Below, piece after piece: positions 8,329 through 17,037 of a stretch of 64,000 nucleotides of DNA; within the stretch, counting starts at the first letter, position 1; every line of letters starts with the position of its first letter. The DNA is taken from assembly GCA_022796795.1 (NCBI GenBank), contig JAAWJI010000002.1, positions 1 through 64,000 of the forward strand, read 5' to 3'. Source of the stretch: Lachnospiraceae bacterium. GTDB taxonomy: Bacteria > Bacillota > Clostridia > Lachnospirales > Lachnospiraceae. The notes under the pieces are model-generated. The model was given only the letters and a program-made list of their open reading frames with translations, was not told where the DNA came from and made no database searches. Both the position numbers and the translations under genes were made by a program.

Positions 8329-9273
8329 TTATCGCACCGCAAAAATATCATTCCCCAAACACTCCCCGATCCTGGCAAGAAAGGAGAGCGCATCCGCCTT
8401 CATAACCTGCGGGAAGGCCGACAAAACCGGAGCGGTCTCAAAGCTTAAAACTCCCTGAAAGCCAATGTTTTTCAATCCCTTTACAAACCCATCCCAGTCT
8501 GTACAGGGACGGTTCTCCCGGGTCTTGGTAAAGGTAAAGGGAATCTGATGGAGATCAGAAATCCCGTCATTGTCGTGGATGTGCAAAACCTTCAGGCGGT
8601 TTCCCAGGGTCGTGAGAAACTCCTCAAAATCAAGGCCTGCCAGATTGGCGTGGCCAGTGTCAAAGCAAAATCCCAGCACCTGAGCCTGATATTTCTCATT
8701 CATCCGGTCGATCCGCTCCGCCGCCTTGCCGGCGTGGCAGCAGGGTCCCTCCACCAGATGTCCTCCCAGATTGTCATAAAGATTTTCCACGCACAGCGTA
8801 ATCCCCCTCTCCCTTGCCATAGGGGCAAGGAAATCCAGAAACCGTTCTGTCTGCTCCCACTCCTGTTCCTCGCTTCCCAAGAAATAGGCCAGCTTAAACC
8901 CATGTATCACCAGATAGGGACAGCCAAAAAAAGCGCACACTTCCAGGCTTTTGGGGGCAACCACATTCCAGAGATAGTCGTTCAATTCCCTGGAGCCTCC
9001 CGGCACATAATTGGGATAGGGCATATGCATCTGATGGATGGTAATGCCTGCAGCCCTGGCTCCATTTTTATGGGGAGTAAAATAATCCTCCAGCTCCTCT
9101 ACCGACCGGTCGAAAAAGGAATTGATCTTTGACTGGTAAATATTCTGATTCAAAAGATAGCCGTTCAGGCTGAAATCCGCGCAGGAAAAACCCGCCCGCT
9201 TCAAAAGGGCAAAGCCCTCCTCCGGATAACTGTCATACACCACGTTTTTTGTCTGCACGCCAATCTGCAGCAT
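8329..9273 (-). CDS. Sugar phosphate isomerase/epimerase-like TIM barrel
   Basis: A 314-residue AP-endonuclease-2 type TIM barrel (xylose isomerase-like family). Likely metal ligands are visible: Glu in CVENLYD, Asp and His in FCFDTGHANLA, His in HIHDND and Glu in LSFETAP. Substrate unknown; such enzymes isomerise or epimerise sugars and polyols. An earlier in-frame ATG at 9294 has no ribosome binding site, whereas AGGAG lies 8 bases before the ATG at 9273, so I chose the latter. It is the last gene of the polysaccharide locus and a tandem paralogue of the next gene. Confidence 0.82.
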   Translation of the reverse strand: MLQIGVQTKNVVYDSYPEEGFALLKRAGFSCADFSLNGYLLNQNIYQSKINSFFDRSVEELEDYFTPHKNGARAAGITIHQMHMPYPNYVPGGSRELNDYLWNVVAPKSLEVCAFFGCPYLVIHGFKLAYFLGSEEQEWEQTERFLDFLAPMARERGITLCVENLYDNLGGHLVEGPCCHAGKAAERIDRMNEKYQAQVLGFCFDTGHANLAGLDFEEFLTTLGNRLKVLHIHDNDGISDLHQIPFTFTKTRENRPCTDWDGFVKGLKNIGFQGVLSFETAPVLSAFPQVMKADALSFLARIGECLGNDIFAVR

Positions 9274-9317
9274 CTTTTTTCTCCTCTCTTCCATACCATG
9301 CCTACACTGGCTGCCGC

Positions 9318-10595
9318 CTATTCGGCGGCGAGTCTTTCAAAATAAAACGATGGCATAAATTCGTCGCTGAAATATTCTATGGGATTCGAAAGCCCCATAT
9401 CCCGAAGTTGGGCCTCAATCTCCCGGTAATAGATATTACAGATGAAGACAGCGCAGTCCTGGGGCAGCTCCCGCAGGCTCTCTGGCGCTTTTACCTCCAG
9501 GCCGCAAAACCGGGTTCCCCAAAGCTTCTCATTATTATCGCAGGTAAACAGAGGCGGATACTTGTCCCCATAGCATTTCATATAATTGCGGCACATATTT
9601 CCCGCCCCGAACAATACCCGGGACTTGTATTCTTTCATATTTTTTTCTATTCCGATCTGCCATTGAAAATATTCCCCGACAGCCCGGGCAAGCTGAAGAA
9701 GCTGGGGACGCAATAGGGGCGAAAAGCCGGCCGCCGTGGTGGAAAAATCCAGGATCAGGGAGCCGTCAAATCCAATCTCCCGCAGTCCTCGCATAAGCCC
9801 CAGCCAGTCCGTGCCGGAGCGCTCAAAGCCGGAACAGGTAAAGGGCAGCAGGGAGCTCTCCCGGTGTCCGTCTAAATCCCGCAGAAGCACAGCCTGGATT
9901 CGGTAACCCAGGGAGAGGGCAAATTCTTGCATATTCTGCCCGCACAAGGTGCAGACGCCTGTGTCTATGCAGAAGGCAAAGCGTTCCTCCCCGGTTTCCT
10001 GATTAAGCTTGTCGATCCAGGAGGCAGCTTCCTCCGGATCGGAGCAAATACCCCGGGTCAGGTGGCCGCCTATGTCCCGACATTGATTTTTCAGGAGGAT
10101 TTTTACCTGTTGTTCCCGGGCAAGGGGGGCAAGAGAGAGATAAAAGTCCCGGTTAGCATCCCATTCCCGGCTTTTATCTATGCCGGAGAATAGGGGATCT
10201 ATGAGAATGGAGGCACAGCCTGCCTCACCGCAAACCCGGATGCTTTCCTGGGCCAGCAGGAACAAGAGCTCCTGTAAATCCTTGCGCTTTGTATCTGTTT
10301 TGAGATAGGGTGCGCGGGCTATGGGGGTGGAAAGGCCTGCTTTTTGCAGCTGCTCATATAAGGGTCGGGCCGCATGAGGCAGCTCTGGGGGGTGTTTGGA
10401 TATTTGCGAGCTCTTGGGCTGCCGTATGCCTGCTCGATTTTGGGATGTCTGGCCCAGAGCTTCCAGTTCGCCTGGGGAGCAAAATCGAGAGAAATCCAAT
10501 AAAATATTTTCAAATCCTGCGTTAGAAACATCCAGAATTCCTTGTCCTGGCCGCAAAACGCTGATAATTCCAGATTGGGCATATATAATCTCCAA
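9318..10595 (-). CDS. Degenerate TIM-barrel protein fused to Rossmann-like module
   Basis: 425 residues. Residues 1-320 are a paralogue of the downstream isomerase-like protein (shared GGHL, FCxDTG, TDW.G), but the metal ligands are replaced: LLKNQCRD where the neighbour has CVENLYD, FCIDTGVCT for FCFDTGHAN, LLRDLDG for HIHDNDG, LDFSTT for SFETAP. It is therefore probably not an isomerase. Residues 325-425 are the recurrent module of this locus (VLFGAGNMCRNY, then CDNNEKLWG). The start is TTG at 10595, supported by AGGAGG 7 bases upstream. Confidence 0.78.
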   Translation of the reverse strand: MEIIYAQSGIISVLRPGQGILDVSNAGFENILLDFSRFCSPGELEALGQTSQNRAGIRQPKSSQISKHPPELPHAARPLYEQLQKAGLSTPIARAPYLKTDTKRKDLQELLFLLAQESIRVCGEAGCASILIDPLFSGIDKSREWDANRDFYLSLAPLAREQQVKILLKNQCRDIGGHLTRGICSDPEEAASWIDKLNQETGEERFAFCIDTGVCTLCGQNMQEFALSLGYRIQAVLLRDLDGHRESSLLPFTCSGFERSGTDWLGLMRGLREIGFDGSLILDFSTTAAGFSPLLRPQLLQLARAVGEYFQWQIGIEKNMKEYKSRVLFGAGNMCRNYMKCYGDKYPPLFTCDNNEKLWGTRFCGLEVKAPESLRELPQDCAVFICNIYYREIEAQLRDMGLSNPIEYFSDEFMPSFYFERLAAE

Positions 10596-10620
10596 CTCTC
10601 TTCCTCCTATCCCTCAAGCC

Positions 10621-11796
10621 CTAAAAAATCGCAGGCTCTCTCCACAAAATCTGATTCTCCCGAATCCCAATTTCCACCAGCTCCTTTTGAATTTCCATTG
10701 CCAGAGCTTCTCTTTTAACTGCAATTACCACATAATCATACTCCTCTTCCCCGATCCATTCCGGAGAGGATACCGGCCAGGAGCTTTCCTCATAATCCCG
10801 CCAGTTTTTATCCACCCACAAAACCATTTGGAGCTGATTTTGCCTGTAAATCTGCTGGTAATAGCGCATGCCAACTTTTCCTGCGCCATATAAAACAATC
10901 CGGCTTCCCGTCTCCAGCTCTGAAAAAGGAAATACATATCCAGCAATCTGGGCATCCGAAGAAAATCCCATGAAAAATGGAATCAAATACATACGAGAAA
11001 CAAGAAACTGTTGTAATTGATTTAAAAGGCACTCCTCCTGAGGATGACCGGAAAAAGCCTTTTCCAGAGACAAATACAATCTATTCAGATCACTCATAAA
11101 ATTTTTGTTTACAGTCCGTATAATGGACGAAGGATTATAGCGATAATAGTAAAAACACTTATAAGAAATCCGGATACTCTTTGATTTTAAAATACATCGG
11201 TATAAAAGATCCCGATCCTCTGAGTATACAATGGATGTATCAATGTGCTGGATTGCTTCCCAAACAACCGTTCTTCGATAAAGCTTCCCCCAAAGATACG
11301 GCTGTACCCCTGCCCGAAAGCGATTTTCATATGCAATCATATTCTCGATAAAATATTTTCTCGCTTTATCTGTATCATAAAGACCTTCTCCCAACGAATC
11401 AGTCCATATCTCATATTCACCAGGGGCTATTTCACACCTGCAACCTGATGTAAGCAGATCACACTCTCCCATACTTTTCCTGAAAAATTCCATCATTCCG
11501 GCATCAATCTGGTCATCTGCATCTACAAAACAAATATACTCCCCTGCTGCACACAAAATTCCGTTCTTTCGCGCCCCAGCCGCCCCCATATTCTCCTGAT
11601 GAATAATCCGAATCCTCTGGTCTTCCTCTGCAAATTCATCGCAGATCTTCCCAGAACCGTCCGTAGAGCCATCATCAACAAGAATGATCTCCAAATTCTC
11701 ATAGGACTGACCCTGGATACTTCTCACACATTCCTCCAAATATCCACTGGCATTGTATACTGGAACAATCACTGAGATTAACGGCATCTTCTCCAT
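10621..11796 (-). CDS. GT2 glycosyltransferase with C-terminal Rossmann-like module
   Basis: Family 2 glycosyltransferase, 391 residues. The GT-A domain (about 1-220) shows ISVIVPVYNASGYLEECV, LVDDGSTDGSG and the metal-binding DADD. Residues 298-391 are the locus-specific module (RIVLYGAGKVGMRYYQ, then WVDKNW). Donor and acceptor sugars cannot be read from the sequence. The stop of the upstream 747-residue gene abuts the ATG, with GGAGAGGG in that gene's last codons acting as ribosome binding site. Confidence 0.88.
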   Translation of the reverse strand: MEKMPLISVIVPVYNASGYLEECVRSIQGQSYENLEIILVDDGSTDGSGKICDEFAEEDQRIRIIHQENMGAAGARKNGILCAAGEYICFVDADDQIDAGMMEFFRKSMGECDLLTSGCRCEIAPGEYEIWTDSLGEGLYDTDKARKYFIENMIAYENRFRAGVQPYLWGKLYRRTVVWEAIQHIDTSIVYSEDRDLLYRCILKSKSIRISYKCFYYYRYNPSSIIRTVNKNFMSDLNRLYLSLEKAFSGHPQEECLLNQLQQFLVSRMYLIPFFMGFSSDAQIAGYVFPFSELETGSRIVLYGAGKVGMRYYQQIYRQNQLQMVLWVDKNWRDYEESSWPVSSPEWIGEEEYDYVVIAVKREALAMEIQKELVEIGIRENQILWREPAIF

Positions 11797-14040
11797 CTAG
11801 GCCCTCTCCTCTTCCTTCAGCTTTTCCCTAAGACTCGTAGAACTTACTCTCTCTGTATAAGGAAAGAATACCAGTTCCGCCCCCTGCTTTTCCAAATACT
11901 CCTTATCCGCCAGCCAACTGGGGTGATCCGTATAATCGCTTCCCGTAAACTGGCAGTCAAACTGGAACAGCTTCCAGGCATCCCGAATCCCATCACAGGA
12001 GACAGGAAGTTCCTCCGCCTGATCCACATACCGGCAGGCACGCACAATCTCCACTCGATCCTCGCAGGGTATCACAGGATGTTTCTCCTTTTTCCGATAT
12101 ACGCCCTCATCCGAAACAAGACCGACAATCAGATAGTCGCACTGCTCCTTTGCCCTACGAAGCAGATTCAGATGCCCTGCATGAAACATGTCAAACACCC
12201 CGGCCACATATCCAATATGATATTTCTTCAGTCCACTTCCGGTTTTCTCCCTTTCTTCCTGCAAAACAGAGGCTTTATGGACTCTTGGATATGCCTTGGA
12301 GGGATCGAAAATACTGTAGTTCCTCATTCCCAGATCCTCCAACTGCTTCATCACGGAAAGATAATTTTTTATGCAGATAAACACCTTACATTCATCCGGT
12401 TTTAATTCCGTAAGAATTTTCGGTGAACGGATCTCAATCCCATCTATCTTCTGCCCCCACTGAGCTTCATTGTTGTCAATTATGGCCCAGATGGGAAAAT
12501 CCTTCCCATACATAGCCAGAAACCGCTTGGCAAAGAGTCCCGATCCAAACAGCACCAGCTTTCTAGCCTCTGTTCCCTTAAAGATATCTCCGAAAATCCG
12601 CTGATACTCTCCTTCCGAGTAATTCATTCTCTGACGGTTAGCATTGACAAGATCCGGGTCACGCCTGCATTTCTCATAATAAACCCGCAACTCTCTTCTC
12701 TTTAGCAGATTTCCCAGAAATTTCCATTCCATGCTCTGCCAGCGCTCCAGATATTTTGTCAATCCATACCGGTCATACAGCTCAGTAACCGGAAGAAGCC
12801 TGGCGGCCACAATATTTCCCAGATAAAAGCTGCCGATCATACGAAAAATCAAAACATTAGCCGGATAATGCTCCTCACAGAATTCCTGATCGTAAAATAC
12901 AAACTCACCATTCACAAAAAAGCTGTTCAGAGGCACCAGATCCAGATATCCTTTTCGCAGGATCGCCCCTTCTCCGTCACCCAGATCCGGCTTTTCGATC
13001 TCAGAGGACTGAAGAATCAGATCCCGAAAATGATCCAGGGCCTTAAAAAATTCCTCCTTACTTCTCTGCAGAAGTCCTTTCAGATAGAGCTGCCCTCCCT
13101 GGGCGTCCACATACTGCATTTTATATGCTCCATGCTCTACCCGGCCTTCCACCACCGAGAGCCCATGAGCCCTCAAATCTTTCCCATGGGCCTCCAATGC
13201 CTGCAGACGCTCTCGTCCCTCCGGATAGGCTGCACGTTTCTCAACGATTCCAGACTTATGTATAATAGTTAGAAGCGCGTCCTCCCGCCCTCTCTCAAGG
13301 GAACTGGTCACATGGCAAACATCCGAAATCCCTCCGCTCACAGAGCACTCAATCAGATAGGCATTTGCCATCTGATGAAACATGCCGTTTCGGATCAGGC
13401 TATCGTACAAGGGCTCCTCATCCAGGAATACAGTCTCCGGATGATTATAGGTAGGAAACAGCCGATTGGCCAGATCCTCATTGGGCAGGAAGTCCTCTCC
13501 GTAAATCAAGGCCGGATTCTCCAGATCCGAAAGAACGGAAAAAAACCGAACCTGGAGAAAGCCTGCCTCCCTCAGCATTTTTCCCAGGGTATCTTTGTCA
13601 TAGGTCTTCCCGGAAAAGGAATCTGCCTTGCTCACATAAGCCCTTTTATAATCCTCTATACTGTCCATACTGCGTCCCGTATAAGTATCCCGGTCTCCGC
13701 AGAAATACCGAAGTCCCAGACGGTTATTCATGCCCAAAAGCATATGTCCCTCCGGCTTTAGCAGCTTCTTCCATGCCGAGAGAACTTCCATGGGGCGTAT
13801 ACTTTTTTCCAGGTGTGTAACAGAGATCAGATAATCAAAGGTTCCGCCTTGTTCTTTTATCCATTCCTCCGAAAGCGTCTCCTGCCAGTCCCTAACGATC
13901 ATATCCGCATTTGCTGCAGTCTCGGTCAGTAATTCTGCAAGTGGATCTGTTTTCCTTCCTATATATAAGATTCTGCTGTCCGGTTTAAAATCATACCATC
14001 GCAGCAGGCCCTTGCGAATTTCTCTTATCCTTTCTTCCAT
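11797..14040 (-). CDS. Four-domain fusion: methyltransferase-like, kinase-like, Rossmann, cytidylyltransferase
   Basis: 747 residues with four recognisable parts. (1) About 1-235: class I methyltransferase-like fold (DSRILYIGRKTDPLAELL, LLKPEGHMLLGMNN). (2) About 240-480: aminoglycoside/choline-kinase-like region, weakly supported by LDLVPLNSFFV and VFYDQEF, which resemble a catalytic and a metal-binding loop. (3) About 494-585: the recurrent module (LVLFGSGLFAKRF, IDNNEAQWG). (4) About 606-745: TagD/GCT-type cytidylyltransferase with GVFDMFHAGHLNLL and the C-terminal VSSTSLRE. Part 4 probably makes a CDP-linked alcohol such as CDP-glycerol. AAAGGGA precedes the ATG. Confidence 0.8.
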   Translation of the reverse strand: MEERIREIRKGLLRWYDFKPDSRILYIGRKTDPLAELLTETAANADMIVRDWQETLSEEWIKEQGGTFDYLISVTHLEKSIRPMEVLSAWKKLLKPEGHMLLGMNNRLGLRYFCGDRDTYTGRSMDSIEDYKRAYVSKADSFSGKTYDKDTLGKMLREAGFLQVRFFSVLSDLENPALIYGEDFLPNEDLANRLFPTYNHPETVFLDEEPLYDSLIRNGMFHQMANAYLIECSVSGGISDVCHVTSSLERGREDALLTIIHKSGIVEKRAAYPEGRERLQALEAHGKDLRAHGLSVVEGRVEHGAYKMQYVDAQGGQLYLKGLLQRSKEEFFKALDHFRDLILQSSEIEKPDLGDGEGAILRKGYLDLVPLNSFFVNGEFVFYDQEFCEEHYPANVLIFRMIGSFYLGNIVAARLLPVTELYDRYGLTKYLERWQSMEWKFLGNLLKRRELRVYYEKCRRDPDLVNANRQRMNYSEGEYQRIFGDIFKGTEARKLVLFGSGLFAKRFLAMYGKDFPIWAIIDNNEAQWGQKIDGIEIRSPKILTELKPDECKVFICIKNYLSVMKQLEDLGMRNYSIFDPSKAYPRVHKASVLQEEREKTGSGLKKYHIGYVAGVFDMFHAGHLNLLRRAKEQCDYLIVGLVSDEGVYRKKEKHPVIPCEDRVEIVRACRYVDQAEELPVSCDGIRDAWKLFQFDCQFTGSDYTDHPSWLADKEYLEKQGAELVFFPYTERVSSTSLREKLKEEERA

Positions 14041-14067
14041 GTCAGCTATCCCTTTTCCTCATTTTTG

Positions 14068-15402
14068 TCACATAATTTTGCGCACCGCATCATCCGTCCT
14101 AAAAATGTGGCGGAATCTATACTGCTCCAGAATTCCATAGAGCTCATATTGGCTCCACTCGGTTACAGCAATGACTACTGCACAGTGATCCGCCAGAGGA
14201 GCCGCCTGCTCCACCTTCCATACTGGGATTCCCATACAATCTGTCTGTCCCTCTATCATTCGGGTTACAAGAAAGGCATCTACCTTCCCCCCGCGCTTTT
14301 GAACCGCTTCTGCCAGGCGTTTTCCCACTTGTCCGGCACCATAGATAAAAAGCTTCGGATAGGCGCTCAGCTCCTTGAAAAAAGCCTCTCCGTAAATCTG
14401 TCCGTTTTTAAAATTGCAGGTAGTCAGTCTGGCGTCGGGAACAGAGCGGGCGGTTTGCTTAAAAAAGGCGTTTTTATCAATTTCTATCTCCGAAATTTGT
14501 TTCCAGACAGCAGGCAAAAAGGAAGCCTCATCCAAACAGCCCTTTTCTTTATCCTTTAATAAAGATTGTTCCAGTCTTACCAGCAAGGCATATTGATATT
14601 GTACTCCTACACGATAGTAATGATTCAGATAATCTCGATACTTAGACGCAATTAAATAACTGCGTATTACAGGAGAAGAAGCCAGAATTTCCTTTTGTGT
14701 CTCTTCTATCCACTCATACTCATCAAATACACAATACAACTTAGAAGGATTGTTCATAGAAGAAACCGGATTATCCCTGCGGTAATGCAGCAGCGGCTCC
14801 TTTATGAAATATATCCGTTCTGCCTGGAGCCATACCTGAAGCGAAAAGGAAATATCCTGAAAAGAGGCCCCTTTTGTCTCATGAAAGCGGATTTTGTGGT
14901 CTGTAAGAAAAGAACGCTTATAAAGACAGGACCAAATAGAATCCGCCAGATTCAAAATGTCCGGACAGGAATTAACATTTACAATCTCTCTCTTTCTATA
15001 GCTCCTTAGGCGGTTCACAAAGGTGTCCTCTCTATTTAAATAGTGGAAATAGTCTCCCTTTACCACATCTGCCTGCTCCGCAACCGCTGCATCATACAAT
15101 CTCTGTAACATATCTGGTTCTGCAAAATCATCGCTCTCTAAAATAGCAATATAATCGCCTATGGCATGATCCAGGGCTACATTCATGGTATTTCCATATC
15201 CTGTATTCTCTTTATGTATTATCCTAATTCTGGAATCAGAACAGGCATATCGATCCAAAATATCTCCGCTGCCATCAGTGGAGCCATCATCCACACAGAG
15301 GATCTCTATGTCCTGAAAGGTCTGATGGATCAAACTGTCTATACACTGCTCCAAATATGATTCTACATTGTAAACCGGGACTAAGACTGATATAACCGAC
15401 AT
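14068..15402 (-). CDS. GT2 glycosyltransferase with C-terminal Rossmann-like module
   Basis: 444 residues. GT-A domain with ISVLVPVYNVESYLEQCI, CVDDGSTDGSG and ESDDFAEP as the DxD region (here S-D-D). A middle helical part (about 220-345) follows, then the module at 350-444 (KLFIYGAGQVGKRLAEAV), in which the usual D-N-N position is less clear (FLVTRMIEG). Its start lies inside the end of the upstream TagF-like gene (22-base overlap), indicating co-translation. Confidence 0.86.
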   Translation of the reverse strand: MSVISVLVPVYNVESYLEQCIDSLIHQTFQDIEILCVDDGSTDGSGDILDRYACSDSRIRIIHKENTGYGNTMNVALDHAIGDYIAILESDDFAEPDMLQRLYDAAVAEQADVVKGDYFHYLNREDTFVNRLRSYRKREIVNVNSCPDILNLADSIWSCLYKRSFLTDHKIRFHETKGASFQDISFSLQVWLQAERIYFIKEPLLHYRRDNPVSSMNNPSKLYCVFDEYEWIEETQKEILASSPVIRSYLIASKYRDYLNHYYRVGVQYQYALLVRLEQSLLKDKEKGCLDEASFLPAVWKQISEIEIDKNAFFKQTARSVPDARLTTCNFKNGQIYGEAFFKELSAYPKLFIYGAGQVGKRLAEAVQKRGGKVDAFLVTRMIEGQTDCMGIPVWKVEQAAPLADHCAVVIAVTEWSQYELYGILEQYRFRHIFRTDDAVRKIM

Positions 15403-17021
15403 TCTTTCACCTCATTTTTCTGAATCCAATCTGAAATAAAGGCCGCTGTCCGATCGCTGGCATGACCATCCTCATGAACTCCATACCTGTCCAGAAAGGA
15501 TTCCACATTTTCTTTATACGACTCCAGATTCAATTCCAGAATATTTTGTTCCAGCTCCTCATTTGATTCCGCCACCGGGAAAGGAAGCTCATGATAGGGG
15601 ATTAACAGCTCATATTCGTTTGCAATATAATCCTGCAGGTCTGTGGCAAACAAAAACACGGGTTTCTTTACAAATGCTGCTTCAAACATAATGCTTGAAT
15701 AATCAGAAATTAGAATATCAGAAGCGGATATCAATTCCTGACTATCTCCATATTTGCTGGTATCAATGACAAAATATGGTTTTTCGGTCTCTTCTAAAGC
15801 ATCAGAAACAGAAGGATGCAGACGAACCAGAATATACCATTCACCGCCGAAACGCCTCTCTAAAGCCTTTTTCACCTGTTCAAAATCCAGATCAATATTG
15901 CGAGATTCATGGACATTTTTCCCCAATGCCTTGTTGAAACGATAGGTAGGCGCATATAAAGCAGCCTTTTTTTTCCTATCTAAATGAAAATGTTGATATA
16001 CCTTCTCCCTGTTTTCCGTCTCACAAAACAAACCGTCGGAACGCGGCGAACCATATTGCAATATCTGGCCTGTAAACTCAAATCCCCGCCTGCAGGACTC
16101 TGTATCAAAATCGCTCCCGGTAATGATATGGTCAATTAGCTCCTTTTCTCTCTTCCAACTCCTTACCTTTTCCGGCTCTGTTTGAAACGCAGCCACATCC
16201 AGATAAAACTTTTTTAAAGTAATACTGGACCAGTGTTTCGTTTGAATATACAGCTGCCCCGGGCGCTTTATAATATATTCAAAAACCGGCAAATCCAACA
16301 CCCACACCCCGGAGGTCTCCATTTCATAAATAAAACGTTTCCAGTTTCCTGCATATACCTTCCTCACACCCTCAGGAACCTCTGTTTCCAAATGTTCAAC
16401 CGCCCATACCAGATCCAGATCCCTTCTTACTTTTAGCAGCGCTTCCGTAATATATTTCCCATGATCGGCATAATCCCCAAATGCCCGAAAAAATATTTTT
16501 TTCTTATCAAGCTTCTCTTTTTGGCAGCATTCCTGGGCAAAACGCTTTTTCAGTAAGCCTTCCTCCGCCTTTTCATCAGTTCCCTTACAAAGACCTTTTC
16601 TTCTGTTTGCCTCCATAATCAACTGGACAAAGCAATTTGTAATTCCAGCCTGTCTTAGCTGGGACGCAATAGCCTCATAATAATTGATGCTGGTTATAAG
16701 AACCACGATCTCATTCGGTTTACAGGCATCCAACAACGAAATATCACGGATTTTTGTTTCTCCCGCCTTCAATCCAAAAGCCTCTGGAATCAGTTCATCC
16801 ACTTGAACCCCCTGCTTTTTGCTGTCATTATCCACTACTCCCGCCAGTCTTTTGCTGTCTCCATACCGTTCAAAATAATAACCACAAGCCGCCCCTGTGC
16901 CAAACAGAATTATCTTTTTTTGCAGCGTCTCTTTTTCGAAATCTGCCCAGGCTTGACAGTCTAATTCCCTATTCCCAGTAATATGCTTTCCCTGTTCTAT
17001 TGCATAATCCATTATATCCAT
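15381..17021 (-). CDS. CDP-glycerol glycerophosphotransferase-like protein with N-terminal Rossmann-like module
   Basis: 546 residues. Residues about 34-140 are the recurrent module (KKIILFGTGAACGYYFERY, VVDNDSKKQG), here at the N-terminus. Residues about 175-540 are TagF/TarB-type (Glyphos_transf) with KHWSSITLKKFYLD, LYAPTYRFN, LVRLHPSV and ISDYSSIMFEA. Family members move phosphopolyols from CDP-polyols onto sugars or teichoic acid chains on the inner membrane face. GGAAGGA lies 9 bases before the ATG. Confidence 0.86.
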   Translation of the reverse strand: MDIMDYAIEQGKHITGNRELDCQAWADFEKETLQKKIILFGTGAACGYYFERYGDSKRLAGVVDNDSKKQGVQVDELIPEAFGLKAGETKIRDISLLDACKPNEIVVLITSINYYEAIASQLRQAGITNCFVQLIMEANRRKGLCKGTDEKAEEGLLKKRFAQECCQKEKLDKKKIFFRAFGDYADHGKYITEALLKVRRDLDLVWAVEHLETEVPEGVRKVYAGNWKRFIYEMETSGVWVLDLPVFEYIIKRPGQLYIQTKHWSSITLKKFYLDVAAFQTEPEKVRSWKREKELIDHIITGSDFDTESCRRGFEFTGQILQYGSPRSDGLFCETENREKVYQHFHLDRKKKAALYAPTYRFNKALGKNVHESRNIDLDFEQVKKALERRFGGEWYILVRLHPSVSDALEETEKPYFVIDTSKYGDSQELISASDILISDYSSIMFEAAFVKKPVFLFATDLQDYIANEYELLIPYHELPFPVAESNEELEQNILELNLESYKENVESFLDRYGVHEDGHASDRTAAFISDWIQKNEVKECRLYQS

Positions 17022-17037
17022 CTATTTCTGTCCTTCC

